DNA of 64,000 nt, from the NCBI RefSeq assembly GCF_000092225.1, contig NC_014158.1, positions 2,976,001 through 3,040,000 of the forward strand, read 5' to 3'. The stretch comes from Tsukamurella paurometabola DSM 20162. GTDB lineage: Bacteria > Actinomycetota > Actinomycetes > Mycobacteriales > Mycobacteriaceae. Of the stretch, positions 25,971 through 36,132 are shown piece after piece; position 1 is the stretch's first letter, and each line of letters begins with the position of its first letter. Position numbers and translations under genes: made by a program. The notes under the pieces are model-generated. The model saw nothing but the letters and a program-made list of their open reading frames with translations, was not told the origin of the DNA and did not search any database.

Positions 25971-26896
25971 GCGATTCCTCCGGTGACGCGGCGGTGCCAG
26001 ATGATGGGGTCGGGGTCCAGTTCGGGAGTGTCGAGGCCGACGCCGGCGTCGGCCAGCATCCAGCGTGCGAGCAACCGACGATGCGTCGAGAAGGTCAGCT
26101 CGTGCACCACGATCTGCGAGAGCAGGAAGGATTCGGGCGGATCGCACAGCGCGTCGATCACGCGATCACCCCACGCACCACGCCGCTCGATATCGCGAAT
26201 GAGCCCCAGCCACCGCGGCGAGATGAGCTCGTGCTGGGCGCGAAGGACATCGGGATCGTCGTCGGGATCACGCCGGGGTTCGGGATCGCCCGCCACGGTG
26301 GCGAGCCACGGCTCGGCGCTGTGCACGAGGTGCCACATCACCTGAGCGAGGGACTCGTCCGGACCGTCCCAATGCCGCGGTGACGATCCGGGGAGCCGGA
26401 CCTTGCGGTACTCCTCCGCCGAGAGTCCACCGACAGCCGCCAGGAGCGCGCCGGTATCGGCCGCGTCGTGCTGCACCTGCAGCGCCAGCACGTCACCCGT
26501 GGATTCTTCGTGCCCGTCCGCGACATAGAGCACCGTCGGCGAGTGGAAGTGCAGGCCGTTCGGTGACGGTAACCAGTGTCCGACGGTGGCCGGAAGCTGC
26601 GATGGCGAGTGCCCGTAGGCGCGGGCGAAGGCCCGGATGAACCCCTCGACGGATTCGTATCCCGCGGCGAAGGCGGCGTCGGTCACTGTCGAACCGCGTT
26701 GCAGTTGCCAGGCGGCGCGTTCGAGCAACACGCGCCGGCGCAGCGCGATGGGCGATTCACCCGCACCGGCGCGCACCTGCCGGGCGAAGTGATGCAGCGA
26801 GCTGTGCGCCCCCTCGGCCATGGCATCGAGACGCTGGTGCGGCTCGGCGAGTACGGCCTCGAGGAGACGGCGCAGCGGATCGGCGGCTTCGGACAT
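25967..26896 (-). CDS. AraC-type regulator fused to a DinB-like domain
   Basis: The 309-residue protein starts at MSEAADPLRRLLEAVLAEPH. The first 100 residues form an AraC DNA-binding domain, with the second helix-turn-helix RGSTVTDAAFAAGYESVEGF and IRAFARAYGHSPSQL. After a beta-rich linker, residues about 165-305 (SLAQVMWHLVHSAEPWLATV and VVHELTFSTHRRLLARWML) look like a DinB/YfiT four-helix bundle. Its His residues could bind a metal or a thiol such as mycothiol. This combination suggests a sensor of a small molecule, with the adjacent reductase-like gene as a likely target. No ligand is known. Confidence 0.8.
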   Translation of the reverse strand: MSEAADPLRRLLEAVLAEPHQRLDAMAEGAHSSLHHFARQVRAGAGESPIALRRRVLLERAAWQLQRGSTVTDAAFAAGYESVEGFIRAFARAYGHSPSQLPATVGHWLPSPNGLHFHSPTVLYVADGHEESTGDVLALQVQHDAADTGALLAAVGGLSAEEYRKVRLPGSSPRHWDGPDESLAQVMWHLVHSAEPWLATVAGDPEPRRDPDDDPDVLRAQHELISPRWLGLIRDIERRGAWGDRVIDALCDPPESFLLSQIVVHELTFSTHRRLLARWMLADAGVGLDTPELDPDPIIWHRRVTGGIA

Positions 26897-26945
26897 GGGA
26901 GCCAGTATCGACCGCCCGGGCCCGCCACCGCTTGACCGTTCTTGC

Positions 26946-27602
26946 TCAGTCCACGTCAACCCACGACAGGAGCGCTCCCGCGGATGCCGGGGAACGGCTA
27001 TCGCCCGGGTCCAGGTTCGCGTCCATCCACGCGTCCAGCGTGCGTACGGCGAGGTCCATGTGCGCCGACGCGGCATCCCGGTCCGCGAATACCAACCAGT
27101 TCATGGCGAAGCCGTCGGTGAGGACCGTGACCACATACGCCAGCTCATCGATCGCCTCGTCGGACGGCGATTGTCCCGCCGCCGCCGCGTCGGCCTCCAG
27201 AATGCCCCGGAGCGAGGCATTCGCCTCGGTGTACACCATGACGGCCTGTTCATTCGCCTGTCGCCGCGCCCAGCTGATCAGCTCGATGATCGCACGTCCG
27301 AAGTCTTCATTCGCGACGTACCACTGCATCACCCCGCGCATCAGCGAGCGCGCGGTCTCTTTCACATCGCCGTGGCAGTCGTTGCGCGCGAGTACGTCCC
27401 GGTACTGCCCGGCGACGTGCCGAAACACCTCGGCGAACAGCTCCTCTTTCGAGGAGAAGCAGTAGTGCAACGTGGCGAGCGGAGCATTCGCCGCGTCCGC
27501 GATCCTGCGGGTCGTGGCGCCATCGACCCCGTGGATCGCGATCACGCGGACGGCGGCATCGACGAGCTCTGAGCGACGCTCGGCGGCAGGGATGCGGGCC
27601 AT
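26946..27602 (-). CDS. TetR-family transcriptional regulator
   Basis: The 218-residue protein starts at MARIPAAERRSELVDAAVRV. The helix-turn-helix reads GVDGATTRRIADAANAPLAT followed by LHYCFSSKEELFAEVF, and the C-terminal part is the usual all-helical ligand domain. It is divergent from the flavin oxidase gene across a 211-bp gap that holds a 14-bp perfect palindrome, so it is likely to control that gene, probably as a repressor released by the substrate amine or amide. The ligand is not known. Confidence 0.9.
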   Translation of the reverse strand: MARIPAAERRSELVDAAVRVIAIHGVDGATTRRIADAANAPLATLHYCFSSKEELFAEVFRHVAGQYRDVLARNDCHGDVKETARSLMRGVMQWYVANEDFGRAIIELISWARRQANEQAVMVYTEANASLRGILEADAAAAGQSPSDEAIDELAYVVTVLTDGFAMNWLVFADRDAASAHMDLAVRTLDAWMDANLDPGDSRSPASAGALLSWVDVD

Positions 27603-27758
27603 GTGCAGACTCCCAACGGTGGGACCACGGCGCTTCAGCCGGGTCACTGCTGAGAGTACCTGACCGATCCTGGGCATTCCGGTCATTCGACTTGATCGAC
27701 GAAGCAACCATCCCAAGCAGGCTTGACTGTGATCCGCAACACTGTCATTCTCATTTCA

Positions 27759-27772
27759 TGGTCATATGACCA
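27759..27772. promoter_or_regulatory. Palindromic operator candidate between TetR and flavin oxidase genes
   Basis: TGGTCATATGACCA is a perfect 14-bp palindrome 42 bp before the chosen start of the flavin oxidase. It lies in the only gap shared by the divergent TetR gene and is the usual type of site for this family. A second symmetric TGATCA follows at 27780. Confidence 0.55.
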
Positions 27773-27813
27773 AGACGTTTGATCATGAGTTGGCCGGACA
27801 CGGAGGCACTGCA

Positions 27814-29112
27814 ATGAAAGTTCTGTACGACACCGGTTGGGCCGCACCCCCGGCCGCCGCCCAACCGCAGCTGACCGGTGACGTGCGCTGCGATGTCGTC
27901 GTGATCGGCGGCGGTGGAGGCGGCATGGCCGCCGCAATCCGCCTGGCAGAGAACGGCACCGACGTCGTCCTGCTCGAGTCCCGCACCCTCGGCGCAGGCG
28001 CCAGTGGCCGCAACGCGGGCTACATCACCAACTCGATCGCCGCCGATCCCGAGCTGCTCGACCATCTCGTCGCACCGGATCGCCTGCGCGCGTTATACCG
28101 GTACGCGGAGAACGCCGTCCACTTCGCCGAGAACACCATCGACAAGCACGCCATCGAATGCGGACACGTCAAGACCGGCATCGTCATGGCCGCGGTCAGC
28201 AAGGGCCAATTGCGGCGCGCGGGCCGGATCGCGAAAGTGCTCCAGAAGAACGGCGCGGCTGCCGAATTCGTCGACGGCCGCGAGGCCGGACTACCGGAGG
28301 GTTTCCTCGGCGGTGTTCGCGAAAAGGTCGGCGGTACTGTCAATCCCGGTCAGTTCGTCCTCGGTCTCCGCACAGCCACTATCGCCTCCGGAGTGCGCGT
28401 GTACGAGTACACCCCGGCCCGCGACGTGACCGACACCGGCGACGGCGTCACCGTCGACACTCCCGGCGGCACCGTCCATGCCCGGCGCGCCCTGCTGATG
28501 ACCAACGCGGACAACGGCGCCTTCTCTATCGCCCCGAAGAACCTCGCGACCCCCTCGTACACCTGCCTCCTCGAGACCGACCCCGTAGCACCCGAGCGCC
28601 TCGACGAGATCGGCTGGACCAGCCGCGCCCCCATGGTCTCGCTGCACATGATCCTCGAGAACCACCGCGTCACCCCGCGCGGCACGATCGTCTTCGGCAC
28701 CCGCAGAGTGGAAGCCGGCCACAACCCCCTCCCCGAACGCGCACCGTCCCACGCCGTCGCCGGTGACCTGGTCCGAGGATTCCGGGAGCGCTTCCCCGGG
28801 CTGGGTGACGTCGGATTCCGCAGCGTGTGGGGCGGCTGGATCTCCATGAGCGGCACGTGGATGCCCGCCGCCGGCGAGGCCTCGGACAACGTCCTGTACT
28901 CCCAGGCATGCAACGGTCACGGCTTCGCTCAGGCGCAGTACGTGGGCCATCTCCTCGCCGACCACATCGGCGGAGCACCGCGCCATCCCGACCTCGACGC
29001 GATCTGGCACGGCCGTAAACGCTTCTGGCCCAGCGTCGTCAACGGACCCGCGCTGTACGCCGGCTGGCTCGCCGACCGCACCCTCGATCGTCTTGCAGCA
29101 CTCACCAACTGA
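27814..29112 (+). CDS. FAD-dependent oxidoreductase of the PuuB/DAO type
   Basis: The 432-residue enzyme starts at MKVLYDTGWAAPP with GGAGG 7 nt upstream, in preference to an in-frame ATG at 27766 with no good ribosome-binding site. The FAD site CDVVVIGGGGGGMAAAIRLA and the GAGASGRNAGYITN segment match gamma-glutamylputrescine oxidase (PuuB) and related amine oxidases. Such enzymes oxidise an amino group to an aldehyde, releasing ammonia and H2O2. It would supply the oxidation step between the PuuA-like ligase and PuuC-like dehydrogenase in the neighbouring operon, though it has its own TetR regulator and is not cotranscribed with them. Confidence 0.83.
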   Translation: MKVLYDTGWAAPPAAAQPQLTGDVRCDVVVIGGGGGGMAAAIRLAENGTDVVLLESRTLGAGASGRNAGYITNSIAADPELLDHLVAPDRLRALYRYAENAVHFAENTIDKHAIECGHVKTGIVMAAVSKGQLRRAGRIAKVLQKNGAAAEFVDGREAGLPEGFLGGVREKVGGTVNPGQFVLGLRTATIASGVRVYEYTPARDVTDTGDGVTVDTPGGTVHARRALLMTNADNGAFSIAPKNLATPSYTCLLETDPVAPERLDEIGWTSRAPMVSLHMILENHRVTPRGTIVFGTRRVEAGHNPLPERAPSHAVAGDLVRGFRERFPGLGDVGFRSVWGGWISMSGTWMPAAGEASDNVLYSQACNGHGFAQAQYVGHLLADHIGGAPRHPDLDAIWHGRKRFWPSVVNGPALYAGWLADRTLDRLAALTN

Positions 29113-29129
29113 TCGACAAGGAAGACACC

Positions 29130-29819
29130 ATGAAGGAAATGCTATTCATGATCGCCGATGCGTTCGCGATCATCGTCGGCTATACCTACGGCATCAAGTT
29201 CATTCGCAAGCACCACAACTACCTGCTGGGGCTCGAGTGGATCATCGTGGCCACCTCGTGCACGAACTTCCTGCTGTTCGCCGCTACCAAGTCCAGCCAC
29301 GACAGCGTGCTGTACACGATCGCCTCGTTCTTCGACGCGTTCTCGCGGTCGATCGGCATCACGCTGATCCTGGTGCTCGGCCTGATGCAAGTGACGCATC
29401 GGTACAAGCCGACCCTGCCGGTCGAGATCGGCTCGTTCGCGTTGGCCACCGTATGCGGTTTCCTTCTGGTCGGGTACCAGGAATCGGCCTACGCGACACC
29501 CATCAAGATCTTCTTCATCGTGGTCAACGTGCTCACCAGCATCTTCTTGATCTACTTCGCCACGCGACTGTGGCGCATCGGTGAGCACAAGCACGCGGTC
29601 TGGGCCGGCATCTCGACGTTCTGCAGCTTCCTCATCGCCGCGATCTACGACTTCGTCCCTCTCCCCGGCGACGATGCAGAACACACCATCTTCTACACCC
29701 TCGCCCTGGCGTCCTGGGGCGTGCAGATGTTCGTGTTCTACCGCGCTTACGACGCGTTCGACGCCTACAACAGGCGCGTCGACGCGGAGGCGGTCAGCGG
29801 CGCTCCAGCCACGGCTTGA
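29130..29819 (+). CDS. Seven-helix membrane protein of unknown function
   Basis: The 229-residue protein consists almost entirely of hydrophobic segments, about seven, with a short charged C-terminus after AYDAFDAYNRRVDAEA. It is 17 bp downstream of the flavin oxidase gene with a good AAGGAAG site, so the two form an operon under the TetR gene. I do not recognise the family. Possible roles include uptake or efflux of the oxidase substrate, or electron-transfer support; neither is shown. The 3' end overlaps the convergent ABM-domain gene by 26 bp. Confidence 0.7.
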   Translation: MKEMLFMIADAFAIIVGYTYGIKFIRKHHNYLLGLEWIIVATSCTNFLLFAATKSSHDSVLYTIASFFDAFSRSIGITLILVLGLMQVTHRYKPTLPVEIGSFALATVCGFLLVGYQESAYATPIKIFFIVVNVLTSIFLIYFATRLWRIGEHKHAVWAGISTFCSFLIAAIYDFVPLPGDDAEHTIFYTLALASWGVQMFVFYRAYDAFDAYNRRVDAEAVSGAPATA

Positions 29820-30402
29820 GCCGCGCGGTGATCCACGGCAGCACCAGGAACACCATCAACGGAGTGTTGATCAGCGTCGCGATCAGGGTGCGGCCCGCCA
29901 GCCCCCACCCGTGCGCCGGCAGGAAGGTCAGGTGCGGCAGCACCAGGAAGTTGATCAGTAGCGAGAGCGGGAAGAAGCCGAGCCAGATCGCCACCGCCTG
30001 CTTCCAGCGGGGCGGCACCGTGGCGACGGGCGCGGCAACGGGGCCGGCGCCGTCGGGCCGCGGATCGAACCAGCCCTCGATACCGGACAGGCGATGCGTC
30101 GCGGTCTCGACCGCCATGCCCTCGCCACGCTCGAGCCAGTGCTTGCGGACCCGCGAGCCCTGCCATTGCTGCAGATGCTCCTCGGACTCGAAGCGGTAGA
30201 TCACGAAGTACTCATCGGCCTGGTGGGCGGAGCGCACCCACCCGCCACCGAGGAATCCGGGATACGTTCGGGCGAGGGCGATCCCGGCATCGGTCCAGGC
30301 CACGAAGTCGTGTTCGCGTCCGGGACTGATGCGTCGGGCGACGGAGGTCAGCGAGGCCTTGTGGGCCGCTCCTGCCTCCGCCCGGGTTTCGGTGTGAGGC
30401 AT
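29794..30402 (-). CDS. Antibiotic biosynthesis monooxygenase-domain protein with two membrane helices
   Basis: The 202-residue protein starts at MPHTETRAEAGAAHKASLTS. Residues 15-110 form an ABM ferredoxin-like domain (RRISPGREHDFVAWTDAG, then YFVIYRFESEEHLQQWQGS). A Pro/Ala linker follows, then two C-terminal membrane helices (AVAIWLGFFPLSLLINFLVL and LIATLINTPLMVFLVLPWI). Such ABM-plus-membrane proteins are common in Actinobacteria and their substrate is unknown; the domain can bind haem or quinone-like molecules in other proteins. It overlaps the neighbouring membrane protein gene tail to tail. Confidence 0.8.
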   Translation of the reverse strand: MPHTETRAEAGAAHKASLTSVARRISPGREHDFVAWTDAGIALARTYPGFLGGGWVRSAHQADEYFVIYRFESEEHLQQWQGSRVRKHWLERGEGMAVETATHRLSGIEGWFDPRPDGAGPVAAPVATVPPRWKQAVAIWLGFFPLSLLINFLVLPHLTFLPAHGWGLAGRTLIATLINTPLMVFLVLPWITARLKPWLERR

Positions 30403-30469
30403 GCGTACCAGTGTCGGCGCCGCGACCCCATCGCACCAACCGAGCAGGTGTGATCTTGCCGACGTCGGG

Positions 30470-30880
30470 TCAGCGCGGCAGGTCCGCGTCTCGGAAGTCA
30501 CCCTTGGTGCCGTAGGTGACCACCGTGAACCGGCGGTCGGCGCCCTTCCCGACGGGCGTGTGCACGGTGACGGTGACCTTGCGTGCGGTCCACTTCCCCC
30601 GTGCGCAGTCGGGCTTGCAGGTGTTCTCCTGCACGGTGCCGACGCCGAACGCCGAATCGTTCGTCCAGGTATCCCAGGTGATGCCGTCGATGCGCGCGTT
30701 GGCATCGGCACACGCGAGAACGATCGTCTTCGGCTTCACCGTGGGCTCGCTGACGCAGTTGCGGATCACCGGCGACGTCGGCGCGGGCTTGCCGGGCGCC
30801 GCCGTCGCGACAGCGGGAGCGGTGAGGGCCGTGACGGCCACAAGGAACCCGATCGTGCGAGCAGATCCTGAGATGGTCAT
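30470..30880 (-). CDS. Small secreted protein, unknown function
   Basis: The 136-residue protein starts at MTISGSARTIGFLVAVTALT and has a clear signal peptide ending near VATAAPGK. The mature part holds four cysteines (RNCVSEP, LACADA, NTCKPDCARG), suggesting two disulphides, and ends in a beta-rich tail HTPVGKGADRRFTVVTYGTK. The segment ITWDTWTNDSAFGVGTVQEN resembles small actinobacterial secreted proteins of unknown role. I do not recognise a function. Confidence 0.75.
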   Translation of the reverse strand: MTISGSARTIGFLVAVTALTAPAVATAAPGKPAPTSPVIRNCVSEPTVKPKTIVLACADANARIDGITWDTWTNDSAFGVGTVQENTCKPDCARGKWTARKVTVTVHTPVGKGADRRFTVVTYGTKGDFRDADLPR

Positions 30881-31046
30881 GTCGTTTCCGCCTTCCAGCA
30901 GTTCTTCCATCGCCCGGAGGGGCACCCGCTCCATTCTCCGAAGACGCGCGCGTGGCGCCAGTGCAAATGCAAAGTCTTCACGGCTTCGTCACGCCCGGTC
31001 CGCACCGCGATCTGCACCCGGTGAGGGCTGGTGCCACAATCAGTGC

Positions 31047-31700
31047 GTGTCTTATCTCCTGCGTGTACGCCTGACGGACCGGCCTGGCAGCCTGGGCTCC
31101 CTCGCCGTGGCCCTCGGCTCGGTAGGTGCCGACATCCTCTCGCTCGACGTCGTCGAGCGCGGCGACGGGTACGCAGTCGATGATCTCGTCGTCGACCTGG
31201 GCCCGCAGTCTCTACCGGACACACTGATCACCGCCGCCGAGGCGCTCGAAGGGATCACGGTCGATTCGATCCGCCCGTACTCCGATGTCCTGGACACCCA
31301 CCGCGAGCTCGAGCTCATCGATCACGTCGCCGGCGCCGGCCACGACCAATTGCAGATGCTCGTCGACCAGGTGCCGCGAGTACTGCGCGTGGGGTGGTGC
31401 GCGGTGCTCTCGAACACGCCCGATGCGGCCTGGCCGGCGTTCGGCTCGTCGGGCCTGCCCGAGACGCCGCCGACGTCGCTGGACTTCCTCCCGCTGGGCG
31501 GTCCGGTGGCGCTGGATCCCGAGGCGGACTGGGTCCCCGAAGCCTGGCAACAGCTCGACACAAAGCTCGCGGGCGCGCCGCTCGGCGCGATCGGCAAGGT
31601 GGTCCTGGTGGGCCGCCCCGGCGGACCCGACTTCCGCCCGTCCGAGGTGGCGCGCCTCGGCTACCTTGCGGGCATCGTCGCGACGGTCCTGGTCAAGTAA
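31047..31700 (+). CDS. ACT-domain protein (Rv3013-like)
   Basis: The 217-residue protein begins with GTG at MSYLLRVRLTDRPGSLGSLA, an ACT domain of the kind that binds amino acids; the second half (LDHVAGAGHDQLQMLVDQVPR and onward) is unlike other domains I know. M. tuberculosis has a similar ACT-domain gene between gatC and ligA, and the neighbours fit here too. A regulatory or amino-acid-sensing role is likely but undefined. It ends where ligA ends on the other strand with no spacing. Confidence 0.85.
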   Translation: MSYLLRVRLTDRPGSLGSLAVALGSVGADILSLDVVERGDGYAVDDLVVDLGPQSLPDTLITAAEALEGITVDSIRPYSDVLDTHRELELIDHVAGAGHDQLQMLVDQVPRVLRVGWCAVLSNTPDAAWPAFGSSGLPETPPTSLDFLPLGGPVALDPEADWVPEAWQQLDTKLAGAPLGAIGKVVLVGRPGGPDFRPSEVARLGYLAGIVATVLVK

Positions 31701-33776
<2,076 letters not shown>

Positions 33777-33805
33777 TTAGTCGCAGGCACTGACGGCGAC
33801 GACGA

Positions 33806-34267
33806 CTACGGGCGCGGTGTCACCCCGGCGCACGGACCGGTGGCACCGTCCGGGCCGTGGCCGTTCTCGTCGGTGCACGGGGCGTCGGTCACCGTCGTGG
33901 GAGCGGGGGCCGGCGGCTTGGGCTGCGTCGGCTCGGGGCACGGGCGGTCGGCACCGTCGGGACCGTGGCCGTCCTTGTCGTAGCAACCGGGGCTCGCCGG
34001 CTTCGGCGCCGGAGCCGGGGTCTTCGCCGGTGTCTTGACCGGGGTCTGCGCGGTGGTCGGCTTCGGGGTCCCCGTGACAGCGGTGCCGCGCTGCTCGGCG
34101 GTGGTCCCGGCCACCGGGGTGACGGCCGCGGAACTGGCGCTCGACGACGCCGACGTGGTCGCAGCCTTGTCACCGCCACCGCCGCATCCCCCGACGAACA
34201 CCAACGCACCGGCCGCCAGGGTCACGCCGGCCGTCTTGAGTACGTGGTGAGTGCGTGTGAAATTCAT
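33806..34267 (-). CDS. Secreted lipoprotein with duplicated Asp/Gly-rich motif
   Basis: The 153-residue protein has a lipoprotein signal (ALVFVGGCGGGG, lipid Cys about residue 28), then a Ser/Thr/Pro/Ala-rich linker. Its C-terminus carries two repeats: CYDKDGHGPDGADRPC and CTDENGHGPDGATGPC. Each is a Cys-bounded loop in which D-x-(D/N)-G-x-G-x-D-G resembles EF-hand-like or excalibur-type calcium-binding loops. Metal binding is inferred from this pattern alone. It is separated from ligA by 38 bp on the same strand. Confidence 0.75.
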   Translation of the reverse strand: MNFTRTHHVLKTAGVTLAAGALVFVGGCGGGGDKAATTSASSSASSAAVTPVAGTTAEQRGTAVTGTPKPTTAQTPVKTPAKTPAPAPKPASPGCYDKDGHGPDGADRPCPEPTQPKPPAPAPTTVTDAPCTDENGHGPDGATGPCAGVTPRP

Positions 34268-34428
34268 GCGACGAGCCTGCCATGTTCAATCGCAAAATTC
34301 GAGAAAGCGAAGCACTTCTTCGCATTCCGTTCATAGTGCCGGGGTGAACCTGAGCTGGTCGACCGGCGGGTCGGTCACCGTCACCGTGGGCCCGCCGAAC
34401 GCAGTCATGTCCCGGCGCTACCGCCGGT

Positions 34429-35088
34429 TCAGTTCTTCTCCACCGCGATGCCGACGACCATTCCCCCGGGGATCTGCGGGACGCCGTTGGCATCGAACCG
34501 GATGCCCACGGCGTCGTACAGTGGCCGATAACCTTCGCCCGCAGCGCGATACAGAGCGAAGTAGGCCGCACCCTCGCTGCCGCCGGCCATGGTGAGCTGC
34601 ACATCGAGCGGCACCGTGCGGGACGCCTCGACCGCCTCGGCGAGATACCGGACCCGCGGCACGGCCGAGCGCGGGACAACGGCGAGTTCGAGGGTGCCTC
34701 GGTACACCACCGACGTGACCACGACCAGATCATCCGGCGGAACGATCGCCGGATTCACCAGCTCACTGCCGGGATACGTGGGCAGTACGCGCAGCCGGAT
34801 CGGCGGGGTGCCATCGAGTGCGGCCGGTGTTCTCACTGCCATCCGGAGTGCGCGGCGAGTATCGGCGACGGACTTTCCCGTCAGGTTCTCGAGGTACACC
34901 ATCGTTGTCCGAGCACGCGCTTCCTCCAGCTGCTTCGGACTGATGGTGGCGCCCGGGGCCACGGTGACCGGCTGGTCGGCGACGGGCGGCTTCGGAGTCG
35001 GACGCGGCGCGGGTTCGGCCGAGGCGACGCCGGGCCCGCCGACCACCACCGCGACAGCAATGGCCACTGACCAGAATTTCCGATTCAT
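34429..35088 (-). CDS. Secreted protein, unknown function
   Basis: The 219-residue protein has a signal peptide (MNRKFWSVAIAVAVVVGGPG, cleavage after VASAEP) followed by a Pro-rich stretch and a roughly 150-residue mature domain. It contains VYLENLTGKSVADTRRALRM and DVQLTMAGGSEGAAYFALYR. It has no cysteines after the signal. I do not recognise the family. It precedes the lipoprotein gene on the same strand at 160 bp distance and follows the LLM-type gene by 9 bp. Confidence 0.7.
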   Translation of the reverse strand: MNRKFWSVAIAVAVVVGGPGVASAEPAPRPTPKPPVADQPVTVAPGATISPKQLEEARARTTMVYLENLTGKSVADTRRALRMAVRTPAALDGTPPIRLRVLPTYPGSELVNPAIVPPDDLVVVTSVVYRGTLELAVVPRSAVPRVRYLAEAVEASRTVPLDVQLTMAGGSEGAAYFALYRAAGEGYRPLYDAVGIRFDANGVPQIPGGMVVGIAVEKN

Positions 35089-35097
35089 GAACCGAAT

Positions 35098-35958
35098 CTA
35101 ACGCACGCTAAGAACTCCGGCCAGGCCGTCGAGATGCCCGGCGGCCGCTTCCTCGCTGGAGTCGACAGCCGGATACAGCACATCCGTCACACCCGCCTCA
35201 CCCCAGCGGGCCAACCGTTCCGGATCGGGGCGGCCGTCCAGCGCGACGATGCGCGGCGCACCGTCACGCCCGTGCTCGCGCCATACCTGCGCGAGGCGCC
35301 GCGCCGCCTCCCCGATCCCCCGATCCTGCGGCGTGGTGATCCACCCGTCCGCGTGCCGCGCTATCCAGGCGAAGTTCTTCTCGCTGGCACCCGCCCCGAG
35401 GAGAACCGGGACGGGCCCCGGCGGTTTGGGCCACGCCCAGCTCGGCCCGAACGAGACGAATTCCCCCTCGTAGGAGGCTTCGTCATCGCGCCACAATGCG
35501 CGCATGGCCGCTACGTACTCGCGCAGCATCGTCCTACGCCGCGCAGGCGGGACTCCATGGTCGGCGAGCTCGTCGAGGTTCCATCCGAAGCCCACCCCGA
35601 ATGCCACCCGCCCGCGCGACAGATGGTCGACCGTGGCGATCGTCTTGGCCAAAGTGATCGGATCAGCCTGAACCGGGAGCGCGACCGCGGTCGCGAGTTC
35701 GATCGTCGTCGTGACAGCCGCGGCGGCGGCGAGAGCGGTCCACGGATCCAACGTCCGCAGGTACCGATCGTCGGGAAGCTCGGACGTTCCGGTACCGGGA
35801 TGAGCCGCGTCTCGTCGCGTGGGGATGTGGCCGTGTTCAGGCACGAAGTACGACGCGAAACCCGCGCGTTCGATCAGTGGCGCGAGCACCTGGGGCGGCA
35901 GCCCTCGATCCGATGTGAACTGTACGATTCCTACCCGAACGTCCTGGTCAACCACCAC
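35098..35958 (-). CDS. LLM-class F420-dependent oxidoreductase
   Basis: The 286-residue protein starts with GTG at MVVDQDVRVGIVQFTSDRGL. The pattern LAPLIERAGFASYFVPEHGH, then DPWTALAAAAAVTTTIELAT and GRVAFGVGFGWNLDELADHG, is that of the luciferase-like monooxygenase (TIGR03619) family, which in Mycobacteriales mostly uses coenzyme F420. The C-terminal ARWGEAGVTDVLYPAVDSS is also typical. The substrate is unknown. It is divergent from the large secreted-protein gene across 174 bp. Confidence 0.88.
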   Translation of the reverse strand: MVVDQDVRVGIVQFTSDRGLPPQVLAPLIERAGFASYFVPEHGHIPTRRDAAHPGTGTSELPDDRYLRTLDPWTALAAAAAVTTTIELATAVALPVQADPITLAKTIATVDHLSRGRVAFGVGFGWNLDELADHGVPPARRRTMLREYVAAMRALWRDDEASYEGEFVSFGPSWAWPKPPGPVPVLLGAGASEKNFAWIARHADGWITTPQDRGIGEAARRLAQVWREHGRDGAPRIVALDGRPDPERLARWGEAGVTDVLYPAVDSSEEAAAGHLDGLAGVLSVR

Positions 35959-36075
35959 CGTAGTAGAACACGTTACACACAGGGAGGGCGGCGGTTCGTC
36001 GCAGAATCGTCGCAGCTGACAGGAACGTTAGGAAAACATGATACACATCACAAAGACCTTCTACGATAGCAAACC

Positions 36076-36091
36076 GACAGCGCCCGCTGTC
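36076..36091. promoter_or_regulatory. Inverted repeat before the large secreted-protein gene
   Basis: GACAGCG-CC-CGCTGTC is a perfect 7-bp inverted repeat 42 bp upstream of the ATG at 36133, just after a possible -10 element (TACGAT at 36062). Either a repressor site or a leader hairpin would fit. Confidence 0.4.
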
Positions 36092-36132
36092 ACCGTCTTC
36101 TCCCTTTGGGTACGTCGAGTCAAGGAAACCCC

